This document shows, in pieces, positions 42,788 to 50,555 of a DNA stretch of 64,000 bases (positions are counted from its first letter, which is position 1; each line of letters opens with the position of its first letter). The notes below the pieces were generated by a model. The model searched no databases, was not told the DNA's origin, and saw only the letters and a list, made by a program, of their open reading frames with translations. A program made the position numbers and the translations under genes. This stretch comes from Flavobacteriales bacterium ALC-1 (GTDB lineage Bacteria; Bacteroidota; Bacteroidia; Flavobacteriales; Flavobacteriaceae), in contig ABHI01000001.1 of the NCBI GenBank assembly GCA_000171875.1, positions 1,127,001-1,191,000 on the forward strand, written 5' to 3'.

Positions 42788-44386
42788 TTAAATTTCTTTC
42801 AGTACAACATTAGAAATACTTCCATGAAAACCTGTATTGCTTCTTAAAATAAAGTTACCAACGTCGGTATTATTTACAGTAAATGTTTCTGAATAGGTTC
42901 CATTAGCACTTCGCGCTGTCATATAACCTGTAGAGCTCGTATATGGTCTAAACACACCAGATACGTAATCTGAAATTTCATAAGTAAGATTGTAGGTCTT
43001 ACCTTGTATAAGCACATTTTGGTATGCTCCCGAGTTATCGTTTGTGTCAAAATTCAGTTTACCATTACTGATAGTAATATTTGAAGAGAGGCCAACCCAA
43101 TTGTGTTGATGTGAAAAATCTGAATTTAATAATACATTATCACCTTTTGGAATAACATTTATTAATCTACAAGACACATTATCTAGTGCACAATCATTAT
43201 CGGTACCAGCATAGAATAATAAATTCGTTGTATTGGCTTTTAGTAAATATTTTTTGTTTCCTGTACCGTTATTTCTTAAAAAACTGTTATATGCGTATAG
43301 GTCTATATAATCTGAATTATTTAAAATATTGAACGATATATTGTAAAAACTATATCTCTTCATAACTGTTTGCATCAAATTTCTATTAGCAACAGTTGCG
43401 GTAGCTGAACTTACAGCTTCTCCATTAATTTCAGTCCATCCATTTGAACCTCCGACATTTGATAAATTCCAATCCGTAAACCCATTAGAAAAGTCACCAT
43501 TTAAAACTAGATTATCAGATACATAAGGTGTATATACCACCTCTTTTACTGAAACATTATTAAAAGTAGCACCTAAAACTTCTGCGCCTGGCTTAATATA
43601 TATATCACCATTGAGCAACCTTGAAAAAATAATGTTGCGTCCATTTTTAAAAAATATACTATGTCCATCAGAATTTAAAAGTCTATAAGTTCCAGAATTT
43701 AACTCAACGTCTAATTCTATTTTATATAATGTATCATTATCTCCTATATTTTGTAATAATGCCGCTTCATTAATTCCTTGGTTTTCGGCTTTATTGTTAT
43801 TAATTACCCAATTATCGAAGCTTCCGCTTTGGACTTGCCAATCATTTAATCCATTCGAAAAATCTCCATTTAAAACTAGCTCTTCACCATATAAGGCTGT
43901 GCCTTCTATAATAGGTTTAACACTAATATTACTAATAGTAAATCCACCTCCACTGCCATTTACACTTGGTGAAATTCCAAAAACTATATAATCTGCCTCT
44001 TGGCTAGATTCCCCATCTACAAATAGCACATGATGCCCTTCCTCATAGGTTTTATAAATATTAAACATTGGCTTTGCATTCCAGTTTCCTGGCATTGAAA
44101 AATAAGCCAACTTCCCAACTTCTATATCAGAGATATCAAACTCAATTTTAAACTGTGTGCCAAAAGATTGTGTATCTATACTTTGTCCTAATCTTACACT
44201 TTGACCGCCATTATTAACACCACTAAATGTTGCAGTGTTATTAGTAATACTCCATTCACTACCTAGTGTAGTCCAATCTGTAGAACCATTAGAAAAATCT
44301 CCGTCAGTTATAAGTTCCGATCCAAAAACAAAGTTTTTATAAGGGTCTGAGTCTTTTTTTTGTATTAACTGTGTTTTTCTTAACAT
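42788..44386 (-). CDS. Four-module carbohydrate-binding-like protein
   Basis: A 532-residue protein made of four tandem modules of about 130 residues. The modules start GSELITDGDFSNGSTDW, GEELVLNGDFSNGLNDW, SDNLVLNGDFSNGFTDW and GDNVLLNSDFSHQHNW. This N-G-D-F-(S)-N-G-x-x-x-W opening is typical of CBM4/9-like jelly-roll modules that bind glycans. It lacks a signal peptide and lacks the fibre N-terminal motif of its neighbours; the start MLRKTQLIQKKDSDPYKNFV resembles other phage fibre accessory proteins. It is 2 bp from the 137-residue gene and probably binds surface polysaccharide of a target cell. Confidence 0.7.
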   Translation of the reverse strand: MLRKTQLIQKKDSDPYKNFVFGSELITDGDFSNGSTDWTTLGSEWSITNNTATFSGVNNGGQSVRLGQSIDTQSFGTQFKIEFDISDIEVGKLAYFSMPGNWNAKPMFNIYKTYEEGHHVLFVDGESSQEADYIVFGISPSVNGSGGGFTISNISVKPIIEGTALYGEELVLNGDFSNGLNDWQVQSGSFDNWVINNNKAENQGINEAALLQNIGDNDTLYKIELDVELNSGTYRLLNSDGHSIFFKNGRNIIFSRLLNGDIYIKPGAEVLGATFNNVSVKEVVYTPYVSDNLVLNGDFSNGFTDWNLSNVGGSNGWTEINGEAVSSATATVANRNLMQTVMKRYSFYNISFNILNNSDYIDLYAYNSFLRNNGTGNKKYLLKANTTNLLFYAGTDNDCALDNVSCRLINVIPKGDNVLLNSDFSHQHNWVGLSSNITISNGKLNFDTNDNSGAYQNVLIQGKTYNLTYEISDYVSGVFRPYTSSTGYMTARSANGTYSETFTVNNTDVGNFILRSNTGFHGSISNVVLKEI

Positions 44387-44388
44387 TT

Positions 44389-44802
44389 TTAAACTGTATT
44401 TAAGTTTTTAATAAATCCTCTAATCATATCACTTTCTACACTAATGGTGTAGCGATTCCATTTGGTACCATCGTACAAATCACTATCGGCATCAAATAGC
44501 ACTGTATCATTAAATACTATTGGATGATCACCACTAATTTCTAGTTCAATGATTTTTATTAAATCACCCGTAGGGACATTAATAAAAGTAATATCGGTTG
44601 CTCCAGTCAGTGCTAAGCGCCATTTACTTGCCAATGCCACATCGACATCATAAGAGCCAGATACCGCTGTATTAACTATGCGATGCTCAAATTGCGATTC
44701 GTCTTTATGCCAAAACGAATCCCAGGTATCATAATATTCTGCCTGTTTTGGTTTATCACCTGTTTGAAAATAACCTCTTATTGTTTCTTTACTCTGTTTC
44801 AT
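44389..44802 (-). CDS. Short fibre-like protein with shared N-terminal motif
   Basis: A 137-residue protein. Residues 1-35 (KETIRGYFQTGDKPKQAEYY, DTWDSFWHKDE) are nearly the same as in the 375-residue fibre. The remainder is a compact beta domain (VDVALASKWRLALTGATDIT, NRYTISVESDMIRGFIKN) similar to small modules attached to phage fibres. It may be an assembly partner that joins the multi-CBM protein, encoded 2 bp downstream, to a base. Its start overlaps the end of the holin gene by 14 bp. Confidence 0.6.
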   Translation of the reverse strand: MKQSKETIRGYFQTGDKPKQAEYYDTWDSFWHKDESQFEHRIVNTAVSGSYDVDVALASKWRLALTGATDITFINVPTGDLIKIIELEISGDHPIVFNDTVLFDADSDLYDGTKWNRYTISVESDMIRGFIKNLNTV

Positions 44803-45238
44803 TTTTGTTTGTGTTTATATTATTTGTTTCGTTTTCTTCGCCTTCTGTAAGGCTATCTACAGTGTCTTTTAAAGGGGTTAATCTTATGAGATTTACCAAG
44901 GCTTTAAAAGGGTTAACACCATAGATTGTATTGTAGTTTTCTAAAATGGACTTTATCTCTGCAATGGCAATAAAGCCAGCTATAATTTTTAAAAATGGCA
45001 CCTCGTTAACGATGTGTTTTTCTAAAAAATAAGCCGCTAAAATCACTAAGTTGTAGATAAAGAATTTAGAAACGGTGTGTGCTATACGCGATCCTCTTAT
45101 AGGAATATGCTTTTTAAAAGAGGCATATGATCCTGTAATAAAATCGACAATAATTAAAAAGATCATGGTTATGATTACACCATGTAATGGTGATAATAGC
45201 GTTAATAACCAGAACGTAAATTTTATTAGTTTTTCCAT
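44789..45238 (-). CDS. Phage holin-like protein
   Basis: A 149-residue protein with several hydrophobic segments (about 8-30, 55-72, 80-100). The pattern MIFLIIVDFITGSYASFKK...RGSRIAHTVSKF matches the phage holin 4 (toxin secretion/phage lysis) family. A charged tail rich in Glu and Asn follows (TEGEENETNNINTNKNETE). Such proteins open the inner membrane so the endolysin can reach the wall. It overlaps the endolysin gene by 13 bp, a normal lysis-cassette arrangement. Confidence 0.75.
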   Translation of the reverse strand: MEKLIKFTFWLLTLLSPLHGVIITMIFLIIVDFITGSYASFKKHIPIRGSRIAHTVSKFFIYNLVILAAYFLEKHIVNEVPFLKIIAGFIAIAEIKSILENYNTIYGVNPFKALVNLIRLTPLKDTVDSLTEGEENETNNINTNKNETE

Positions 45239-45660
45239 AGTTTTTCTAATTTTTTATAGTCTAATACTCTGTTTTTGGGGTATGCTTTTATGCATACTTT
45301 GTTGCCTTGATTACCTCCAAGTACATAGACATAACCTCTGGTTTCTTTAATAAAAAATGCCACATGGCCTTTCCAGCTTTCTGGTGACTCTCGCCAAAAG
45401 ATGACGATATCACCAACCTCTGGATTCACCACAGACTTACCAACGCTAAGCCAGCTTCTGGCATTGAGTTTGCCTGAGAATTCGTAACCCGAAGTCTTAG
45501 CTACCCAATTAGCAAACGCACTGCACCAAGCGGTTTCGTCTTTTAATTTTTTACCATTAAAACCTGTATCATTAAAATATTTTAATATTCTACGGTTGTC
45601 TTTGGAGCCAACAATTTCCTTAACGCCATACTCAGACAGCGCTTTATTAATTAAATGCAT
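45226..45660 (-). CDS. CHAP/NlpC-type endolysin (TIGR02594-like)
   Basis: A 144-residue cell-wall hydrolase. The catalytic Cys is in DETAWCSAFANWVAK and the His in SWKGHVAFFI. GDIVIFWRE and VYVLGGNQGN are typical of the TIGR02594 group of phage-associated peptidases. There is no signal peptide, so release depends on the holin encoded next. It is the first gene of the lysis/fibre part of the island. Upstream lies a 399-bp gap with a partial copy of the repressor control region. Confidence 0.85.
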   Translation of the reverse strand: MHLINKALSEYGVKEIVGSKDNRRILKYFNDTGFNGKKLKDETAWCSAFANWVAKTSGYEFSGKLNARSWLSVGKSVVNPEVGDIVIFWRESPESWKGHVAFFIKETRGYVYVLGGNQGNKVCIKAYPKNRVLDYKKLEKLWKN

Positions 45661-46059
45661 TGGTTTAAAATTTTTTGATTAATCGCAACTACATTATGTA
45701 AGTTGCTTTTTAGAACATGGTGCTATTTGTAAAAAAGGAGACCACTTTATAAATTAACGCGAATGGCATTCCTCAATTACATGCTATTAACACATATGTT
45801 TGATATTATATTTTAAGCAGACCAAACTCTAACCAAAGATTACTTTAGTATATTGTTTCTTAACCAGAATAGATTTAATCTAGGTTGTACAGTTTCTACT
45901 TAACACGAAGTTTTTGTATCTAACGGTAAACGTTGTTAGAAAAGCGAATACAAATATAAACATATTACATACAATAAACAAACATTTTACAAATTAAATG
46001 TGTTAAATTTTGTAATTTGTTTTAATTCAGTATAATACCTAGGAAAGGAATAGTTTGTC
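45661..46059. other. Non-coding gap with partial copy of the island control region
   Basis: No gene. It holds a palindrome GCAACT...AGTTGC (45685-45706), an inverted copy of an element from the S24/giant-gene control region (45913-45948), and a stretch (45949-46020) resembling the S24 promoter (ACAAATATAAA, CATTTTACA). The arms ACATTT and AAATGT (45982-46001) form a possible operator. It probably controls the endolysin operon. Confidence 0.5.
45913..45948 (+). repeat. Inverted repeat arm, left
   Basis: TTTGTAT, then GGTAAAC, GT and TGTTAGAAAAGCGAA. The reverse complement occurs at 54106-54137, where the GT is absent. The two arms bracket about 8.2 kb that carries the giant, toxin, immunity and endonuclease genes. 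Confidence 0.6.
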
Positions 46060-46560
46060 TTAATCTTCTTTAGTCTGTTGATCTAGTATTTTTAAAATAG
46101 TAGGTATGCGATAATCGCCATGTAACAGTTTTACATTATCTAATACAGTTTCTTCTGGTAAACCTATAGAAGATACATATAGTGGGTTTTGGCTTTCTCC
46201 TCTATAAACAGGAGTAGATACCTGTTCTGTATTATGAAACGCTCTTTTAGCAATACCTATAATTGGTATCTTCTCATCTAGTGCTTGCCATAAATGACCA
46301 CCCAAACCAAAGGTTTTGTTATTATCTACAAAAACATGCCCATCTACGATAATTACCTCAATAGTAGTTAGATCTACTTGTCTAATCAACTGAAGAATAC
46401 AAGGCAATTCTCTTTTATAAAATTGACCTGGCTCATAAGGAGCAACATTAGTAATGATATCTGTAATAATGTGATGAGGTGCTTTATCTGCCCAATTAAA
46501 TAGTACTCCTACAGATTTTGAATAGCTTTCTTTGTAATGGACGTCTATGGCTAGTAACAT
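46060..46560 (-). CDS. Endonuclease V family protein (short form)
   Basis: A 166-residue protein with the endonuclease V core. Visible blocks are LAIDVHYKESYSKSVGVLFN (first Asp), PYEPGQFYKRELPCIL, IIVDGHVFVDNNKTFGLGGH, and PIIGIAKRAF. The family normally has about 220 residues and nicks next to deaminated (inosine) bases in DNA or RNA. Here the N-terminal portion is shorter. It has its own promoter-like motif and lies between the toxin/immunity genes and the lysis cassette. It could repair host DNA, act as a host-takeover nuclease, or serve as a further effector. I cannot tell which. Confidence 0.75.
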   Translation of the reverse strand: MLLAIDVHYKESYSKSVGVLFNWADKAPHHIITDIITNVAPYEPGQFYKRELPCILQLIRQVDLTTIEVIIVDGHVFVDNNKTFGLGGHLWQALDEKIPIIGIAKRAFHNTEQVSTPVYRGESQNPLYVSSIGLPEETVLDNVKLLHGDYRIPTILKILDQQTKED

Positions 46561-46578
46561 TATTTTTTGTTATTTGGT

Positions 46579-46614
46579 TAAAGTACAAAAGCCACAGCTA
46601 TTATGCTATGGCTT
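46579..46614 (-). terminator. Terminator after the YwqK-like gene, merging into the endonuclease V promoter
   Basis: On the minus strand AAGCCATAGC pairs with GCTGTGGCTT (46614-46605 with 46598-46589) and runs into TTTTGTACTTTA (46590-46579). That is the same promoter-like core seen before the LytTR regulators. Confidence 0.6.
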
Positions 46615-46676
46615 GGTTTGCTTATTATTAATGGCGCTCATCATAGATCAGTGCTAGCGAAGAGGCTTGTTAGAGA

Positions 46677-47084
46677 CTAAATTGTGTAGTCTTCCCTTTT
46701 CCCTTTTTTAATTCCGTTTTTTAATTCATATGTAATTTCGCCTTGCTGATTATATTGTCTTACAATCCATTTCCCATTTTCCTCTACTTCTTCATGACGA
46801 ATACTGCCATTTTCCCAATATGCTATTGAAGGACCAATCTCATTAAAATCATCAAATTGAAAATAATATTTAACCTGTCCGTTGTTGTAATATTCTACTT
46901 GATAACCATATTCTCTTCCGTTTTTCCATTCATATTCTAACTTTGTCGTTCCATTTGAATGGCGTTCAAAAACTAAAAAACCTGTAAACTTATCATTTGA
47001 TAATTGTGTTGCTTTTTTCTTGTCGCCTCTTTTAAATTCTATTCTTTCTAAATCGGGTTTTATTAATTCCATGTTTTCATCCAA
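46677..47084 (-). CDS. YwqK-type MORN-repeat antitoxin/immunity-like protein
   Basis: A 135-residue protein of MORN-like repeats (GTTKLEYEWKNGREYGYQVE, YYNNGQVKYYFQFDDFNEIG, YWENGSIRHEEVEENGKWIV). This matches the YwqK family of antitoxin or immunity proteins found beside polymorphic toxins. No toxin gene lies directly next to it; a 100-bp gap with a strong hairpin separates it from the SMI1-like gene. It may be an orphan immunity gene kept against kin toxins. Confidence 0.7.
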   Translation of the reverse strand: MDENMELIKPDLERIEFKRGDKKKATQLSNDKFTGFLVFERHSNGTTKLEYEWKNGREYGYQVEYYNNGQVKYYFQFDDFNEIGPSIAYWENGSIRHEEVEENGKWIVRQYNQQGEITYELKNGIKKGKREDYTI

Positions 47085-47129
47085 ATCATCTAAATGATGC
47101 TAAATAATTTTAACTAACAATTAGTCATA

Positions 47130-47170
47130 GTGTTAAAACCGCTCAACAAATACTTGAACGGTTTTAACAC
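47130..47170. terminator. Strong hairpin between the two immunity-like genes
   Basis: GTGTTAAAACCG (47130-47141) pairs with CGGTTTTAACAC (47159-47170), 12 bp, with an inner TCAA/TTGA. No T-run follows on the minus strand, so it may slow or process the transcript rather than end it. Confidence 0.5.
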
Positions 47171-47185
47171 ATTAACTCAAAACTC

Positions 47186-47590
47186 TTAAACGCCTCTAAT
47201 TTTTAGTTCTTCGATGAACTCAGCGAATGAATTTGAAATTTTATACGGTTCTTGATCAGAATGGTAAGCATATATTTCACCATAATTATCATCAACATAA
47301 CCTATAGCTAGATACCCTCCTTCTAAAGTGCCTATTGATAACAACTTTGGGTACAAAAAGGACTTCTTAAGGCGAAAAAAGTCCTTTACCTCTTCAACCT
47401 CGTCTAAACTAGATAAGACTAATTCTTTATTTCTGAAGGAAAAAAAATACTCTTTGCCCGAAGGAATACTCCCTCCATTATATTTTTTCATATGAGCCTT
47501 ATAATCTTCAGGTAATTCTTTTTCTAATACTAGTTCTAATTCATTTAAGTCATCTTCCCCTAACTCATAATCTTTATCAAATACTATCAT
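47186..47590 (-). CDS. SMI1/KNR4-type immunity protein
   Basis: A 134-residue acidic protein with the SMI1/KNR4 (SUKH) pattern: an N-terminal DLNELELVLEKELPEDYKAH, then MKKYNGGSIPSGKEYFF, LLSIGTLEGGYLAIGYVDDN and the terminal ISNSFAEFIEEL. SUKH proteins are the commonest immunity partners of nuclease toxins. Its start lies 1 bp after the end of the WHH nuclease gene, so it is almost certainly the cognate immunity protein. Confidence 0.85.
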   Translation of the reverse strand: MIVFDKDYELGEDDLNELELVLEKELPEDYKAHMKKYNGGSIPSGKEYFFSFRNKELVLSSLDEVEEVKDFFRLKKSFLYPKLLSIGTLEGGYLAIGYVDDNYGEIYAYHSDQEPYKISNSFAEFIEELKIRGV

Positions 47591-47591
47591 A

Positions 47592-48404
47592 TTATTGTTT
47601 TTTTAATTGATTAAATATTTCTAATAATTGTGCATTACTGCCCATGTGTGGTGTTGTTCTCTTGTGTAAAGGAGTATAAACTAACTGAAATGTACTTTTT
47701 AAACTACCGTCTAAATCATCTAGGTGGTGCCAAGTCAATTTCATTTTTCTACAAATCTCTTGATACTTGTTTATCAATTTATTGTCTGTCACCCCTATAC
47801 TTCTCCAACAATTTTTAAAATCAGATGGCCGATCCCCTGTTACAAATGTTCTTGTCTCACCCTTGTGTTTCTCAATAAGATTTTGTATTTGCTTAACATA
47901 AACTTCGTCACCTTTAGGTATAATTCCATTTCCAAATTTACCATTTTTTAGATACGCCTCCATACCTTTAAAAGTAGGTGATATTTCAAATTCACTATAA
48001 GGTACATTGGGAGTATCTGAATTATTATATATATAACGTTGTTTTTTGGGGTCGTTTTTTAGAGCATTTTTCCCTTTTTCTATAATTTCATTTTTTTGGG
48101 GATAATTAATTAACCTTTTATAATCATCTATGAAATCCCCAAAGACTCTTATAAATCCTTTAGAGTCTACCAATGCATCATTTACTTCGGAAATTACAAC
48201 TCTTTTCAGGTTCTTAATCTCAATCAACTCTTCCAAATACCTTGCCAAAGCTTCTTCCTCTGATAAATTTGGATATTCTTTTTTGGCAACATCTTGATAA
48301 TCCTTTATTTTTTTTGGTGCATCTGTTTTTTTAACACCAGACTCAATGATATTACCCTTGGTATCCACTAAACTACTATTTTTATTTTCATATATCATAC
48401 ACAT
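47592..48404 (-). CDS. WHH-type HNH/Endo VII nuclease toxin
   Basis: A 270-residue protein. The C-terminal about 75 residues hold the WHH nuclease motif (KLTWHHLDDLDG, then FQLVYTPLHKRTTPHMGSNAQ), a toxin domain of the HNH/Endo VII fold that cleaves nucleic acid. The N-terminal 190 residues are helical and unassigned. The first ATG is at 48404 and a second in-frame ATG lies two codons later. It starts 5 bp after the 670-residue gene in another frame. Such nucleases are normally the C-terminus of a long carrier, so separate coding is notable. Immunity is encoded 1 bp downstream. Confidence 0.8.
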   Translation of the reverse strand: MCMIYENKNSSLVDTKGNIIESGVKKTDAPKKIKDYQDVAKKEYPNLSEEEALARYLEELIEIKNLKRVVISEVNDALVDSKGFIRVFGDFIDDYKRLINYPQKNEIIEKGKNALKNDPKKQRYIYNNSDTPNVPYSEFEISPTFKGMEAYLKNGKFGNGIIPKGDEVYVKQIQNLIEKHKGETRTFVTGDRPSDFKNCWRSIGVTDNKLINKYQEICRKMKLTWHHLDDLDGSLKSTFQLVYTPLHKRTTPHMGSNAQLLEIFNQLKKQ

Positions 48405-48409
48405 AACAC

Positions 48410-50422
48410 TCAGGTTTTAATTGGACAAAAGGTGAATGCCTCCGTAGCTTCATCATACTTAGTTGGGCTTAAACCAAACCGCTTAAACCTGCTTCTGGTA
48501 GATGGGTTAAATACTTTTTTATAAGCCTCTTCAATAAACTGCTTTGTGGTTTTAAACAGCTTTACAAACCAAGCTATAAAATCGTCTATTAGCTTTTGCA
48601 CATTGAGCTTTCGTAAGTATTTAAACAATCCTATAAGGCTATCTACAAAAGACACTGGTGCTTTACCAAGCGTTTTAACTCCAGCTTTTCCTAACTTAAA
48701 GAGTTGCTCAAAAGATTCTGCCGTTAGTTTTAGGGCCATACCAATCGTTTTTGCACCTCCTGTAGCTATAGCAGTAATCACTTCCTCAATAAGAAAACCT
48801 ACCGCAAAACCTAGCCCATAACCTATATTATCTACTCTTGCGTTTAGATACTTAGCGCCATCTACCGTTTTGTCAGCAATTGCAACCGTAAAAGCACGGT
48901 TAAGCGATAATATTTGTTCTGGATTAGAAAAGGTGGTAATAGCTAATGCACTCATTTGTGCAAAGCCAGTAAATAAAGCTTCTAAGTTTTTTACAGTAAA
49001 TAGCTTACCAATGGTTTGTGCCATTTCTTCAAAAACCTCTAAAACTGAGGATAAAGAGGTTGATACTTTGTACTTGCTCTTTCTCTCCTTGTCTTCTCGT
49101 CTGGTCTCATATGGATACTTTAAAATAGCACCTACCATGCTTAAAATTCCTCCAACAGCTTTTACAAGACTGTTTATTATACCTATTAAAAGAGCGTTAC
49201 CAAAAATAAGCGTGTTTTTTGCCTTAAATGTTTCTTTAAAAACAGCATATAGTTCTCTTAATTTACTTAATAACGTTTTAATAAAACCAAAATGCTTTTT
49301 AAACAGTTTATTAAAATTACCATCATAAGAAGAGGCGTTAAAAAAAGTATTTACTTTACTTTCTAAGGCAGCAATAAACACCTCAAACGTATCTGCTTGC
49401 TTAAGACTCTCTTTTTCTTTAGTGCCTAAATGATCTAATAAAGCATCAAGCCCAGGTAATACAGGGCTAAAGTCTTTTGCTCTATCCCCATTTTCGTTAT
49501 AATAATTCCAACGTTTGTCATCAAAGACAAATTCTGTAGAAATGGCATCACCTAATTCTTTTACCACATAACCAACACCATATAAGATGGCGCTATTTAC
49601 CGCTATAGGTACATCTATTATATCGGTTAACCATTGAAATACACCTCCGTCTTTTTGTTCTTTTACAAACTCTAAATGGTTCTTAAAAACACTCTTTATC
49701 CGAGACTCTATTTCACTAACATTTGCAACGACCCCAAAACGCTCTGCCAAATGAGCAATGGCATTTGTAGGTAATACAGTTTCAAAACTAATATTTGATC
49801 CTGTGTAAACTCTTACTATAGATGTTGAGCCACGAAAACCGTCATTTTCTATAAAAAAGATGACCTCGTTAGGAAGTGTTTCCTCAATAGCATTGTAGGC
49901 ATTGTTTAGCTTATTGCCATCTGTAGAAAAGAAAAAGAACAATTTAAGGTCTTCATTTTCTAAAAGCTCATTGAGTTTGTTTTCAGTATTTAAAAATTGT
50001 TTTAAACTTGGAACTTTAGGGCTAGAGTTGCCAGTGATCAATACTTCATCTAAACTATTAGGGTTTTCATACTTTACGTAAAATTTATCGTTAAAGCCAT
50101 AAACTTGATATGTGCCACCCGCACCTATCACAGAGTTGTTATCACCTAAATCTGTCAGATAATCATTAGGTAAAAGATAATCTTCTATATACAAAACACT
50201 TTCTGAACGAATAGGTTGGTAAAGCGCATATATATTTTCAGCGGTTTGAAACACCTCAGCGTAAATAAAATCTCCTTGTATAGAATTTAATGGTATAATC
50301 TGGTCGTTTTCATCAGTTTCGTAGTCATCAGAAAAGATATGTTTATCATTGAAAACAATAACATTAGGTATCGGTTGATATTTAAACCTAAAATTATCCA
50401 TTCCATATTCATATGCATTCAT
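48410..50422 (-). CDS. Large hydrophobic-helix protein, possible toxin carrier
   Basis: A 670-residue protein of unrecognised family without signal peptide. Residues 1-230 are mixed alpha/beta with many Tyr, Asn and Asp. Residues about 265-620 are helical with long amphipathic or hydrophobic stretches (GNALLIGIINSLVKAVGGIL, near 410; GYGLGFAVGFLIEEVITAIA, near 545). They resemble membrane-active helical domains of toxins. The C-terminus reads SPTKYDEATEAFTFCPIKT. It lies between the 1163-residue gene and the WHH nuclease gene, in one operon, and may carry or translocate the nuclease. That role is inference. Confidence 0.6.
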   Translation of the reverse strand: MNAYEYGMDNFRFKYQPIPNVIVFNDKHIFSDDYETDENDQIIPLNSIQGDFIYAEVFQTAENIYALYQPIRSESVLYIEDYLLPNDYLTDLGDNNSVIGAGGTYQVYGFNDKFYVKYENPNSLDEVLITGNSSPKVPSLKQFLNTENKLNELLENEDLKLFFFFSTDGNKLNNAYNAIEETLPNEVIFFIENDGFRGSTSIVRVYTGSNISFETVLPTNAIAHLAERFGVVANVSEIESRIKSVFKNHLEFVKEQKDGGVFQWLTDIIDVPIAVNSAILYGVGYVVKELGDAISTEFVFDDKRWNYYNENGDRAKDFSPVLPGLDALLDHLGTKEKESLKQADTFEVFIAALESKVNTFFNASSYDGNFNKLFKKHFGFIKTLLSKLRELYAVFKETFKAKNTLIFGNALLIGIINSLVKAVGGILSMVGAILKYPYETRREDKERKSKYKVSTSLSSVLEVFEEMAQTIGKLFTVKNLEALFTGFAQMSALAITTFSNPEQILSLNRAFTVAIADKTVDGAKYLNARVDNIGYGLGFAVGFLIEEVITAIATGGAKTIGMALKLTAESFEQLFKLGKAGVKTLGKAPVSFVDSLIGLFKYLRKLNVQKLIDDFIAWFVKLFKTTKQFIEEAYKKVFNPSTRSRFKRFGLSPTKYDEATEAFTFCPIKT

Positions 50423-50555
50423 ATTTATATTTTTTAATCATTAAACATTCGTTTAAAAACAACACAACACATCTTACCCCTTGCCGCTTTAAAAAAGCAG
50501 CAAGGCTGTAATTTTTATTAAAATGTAAGATGTAAATATGTGGTGTACTAAACTC

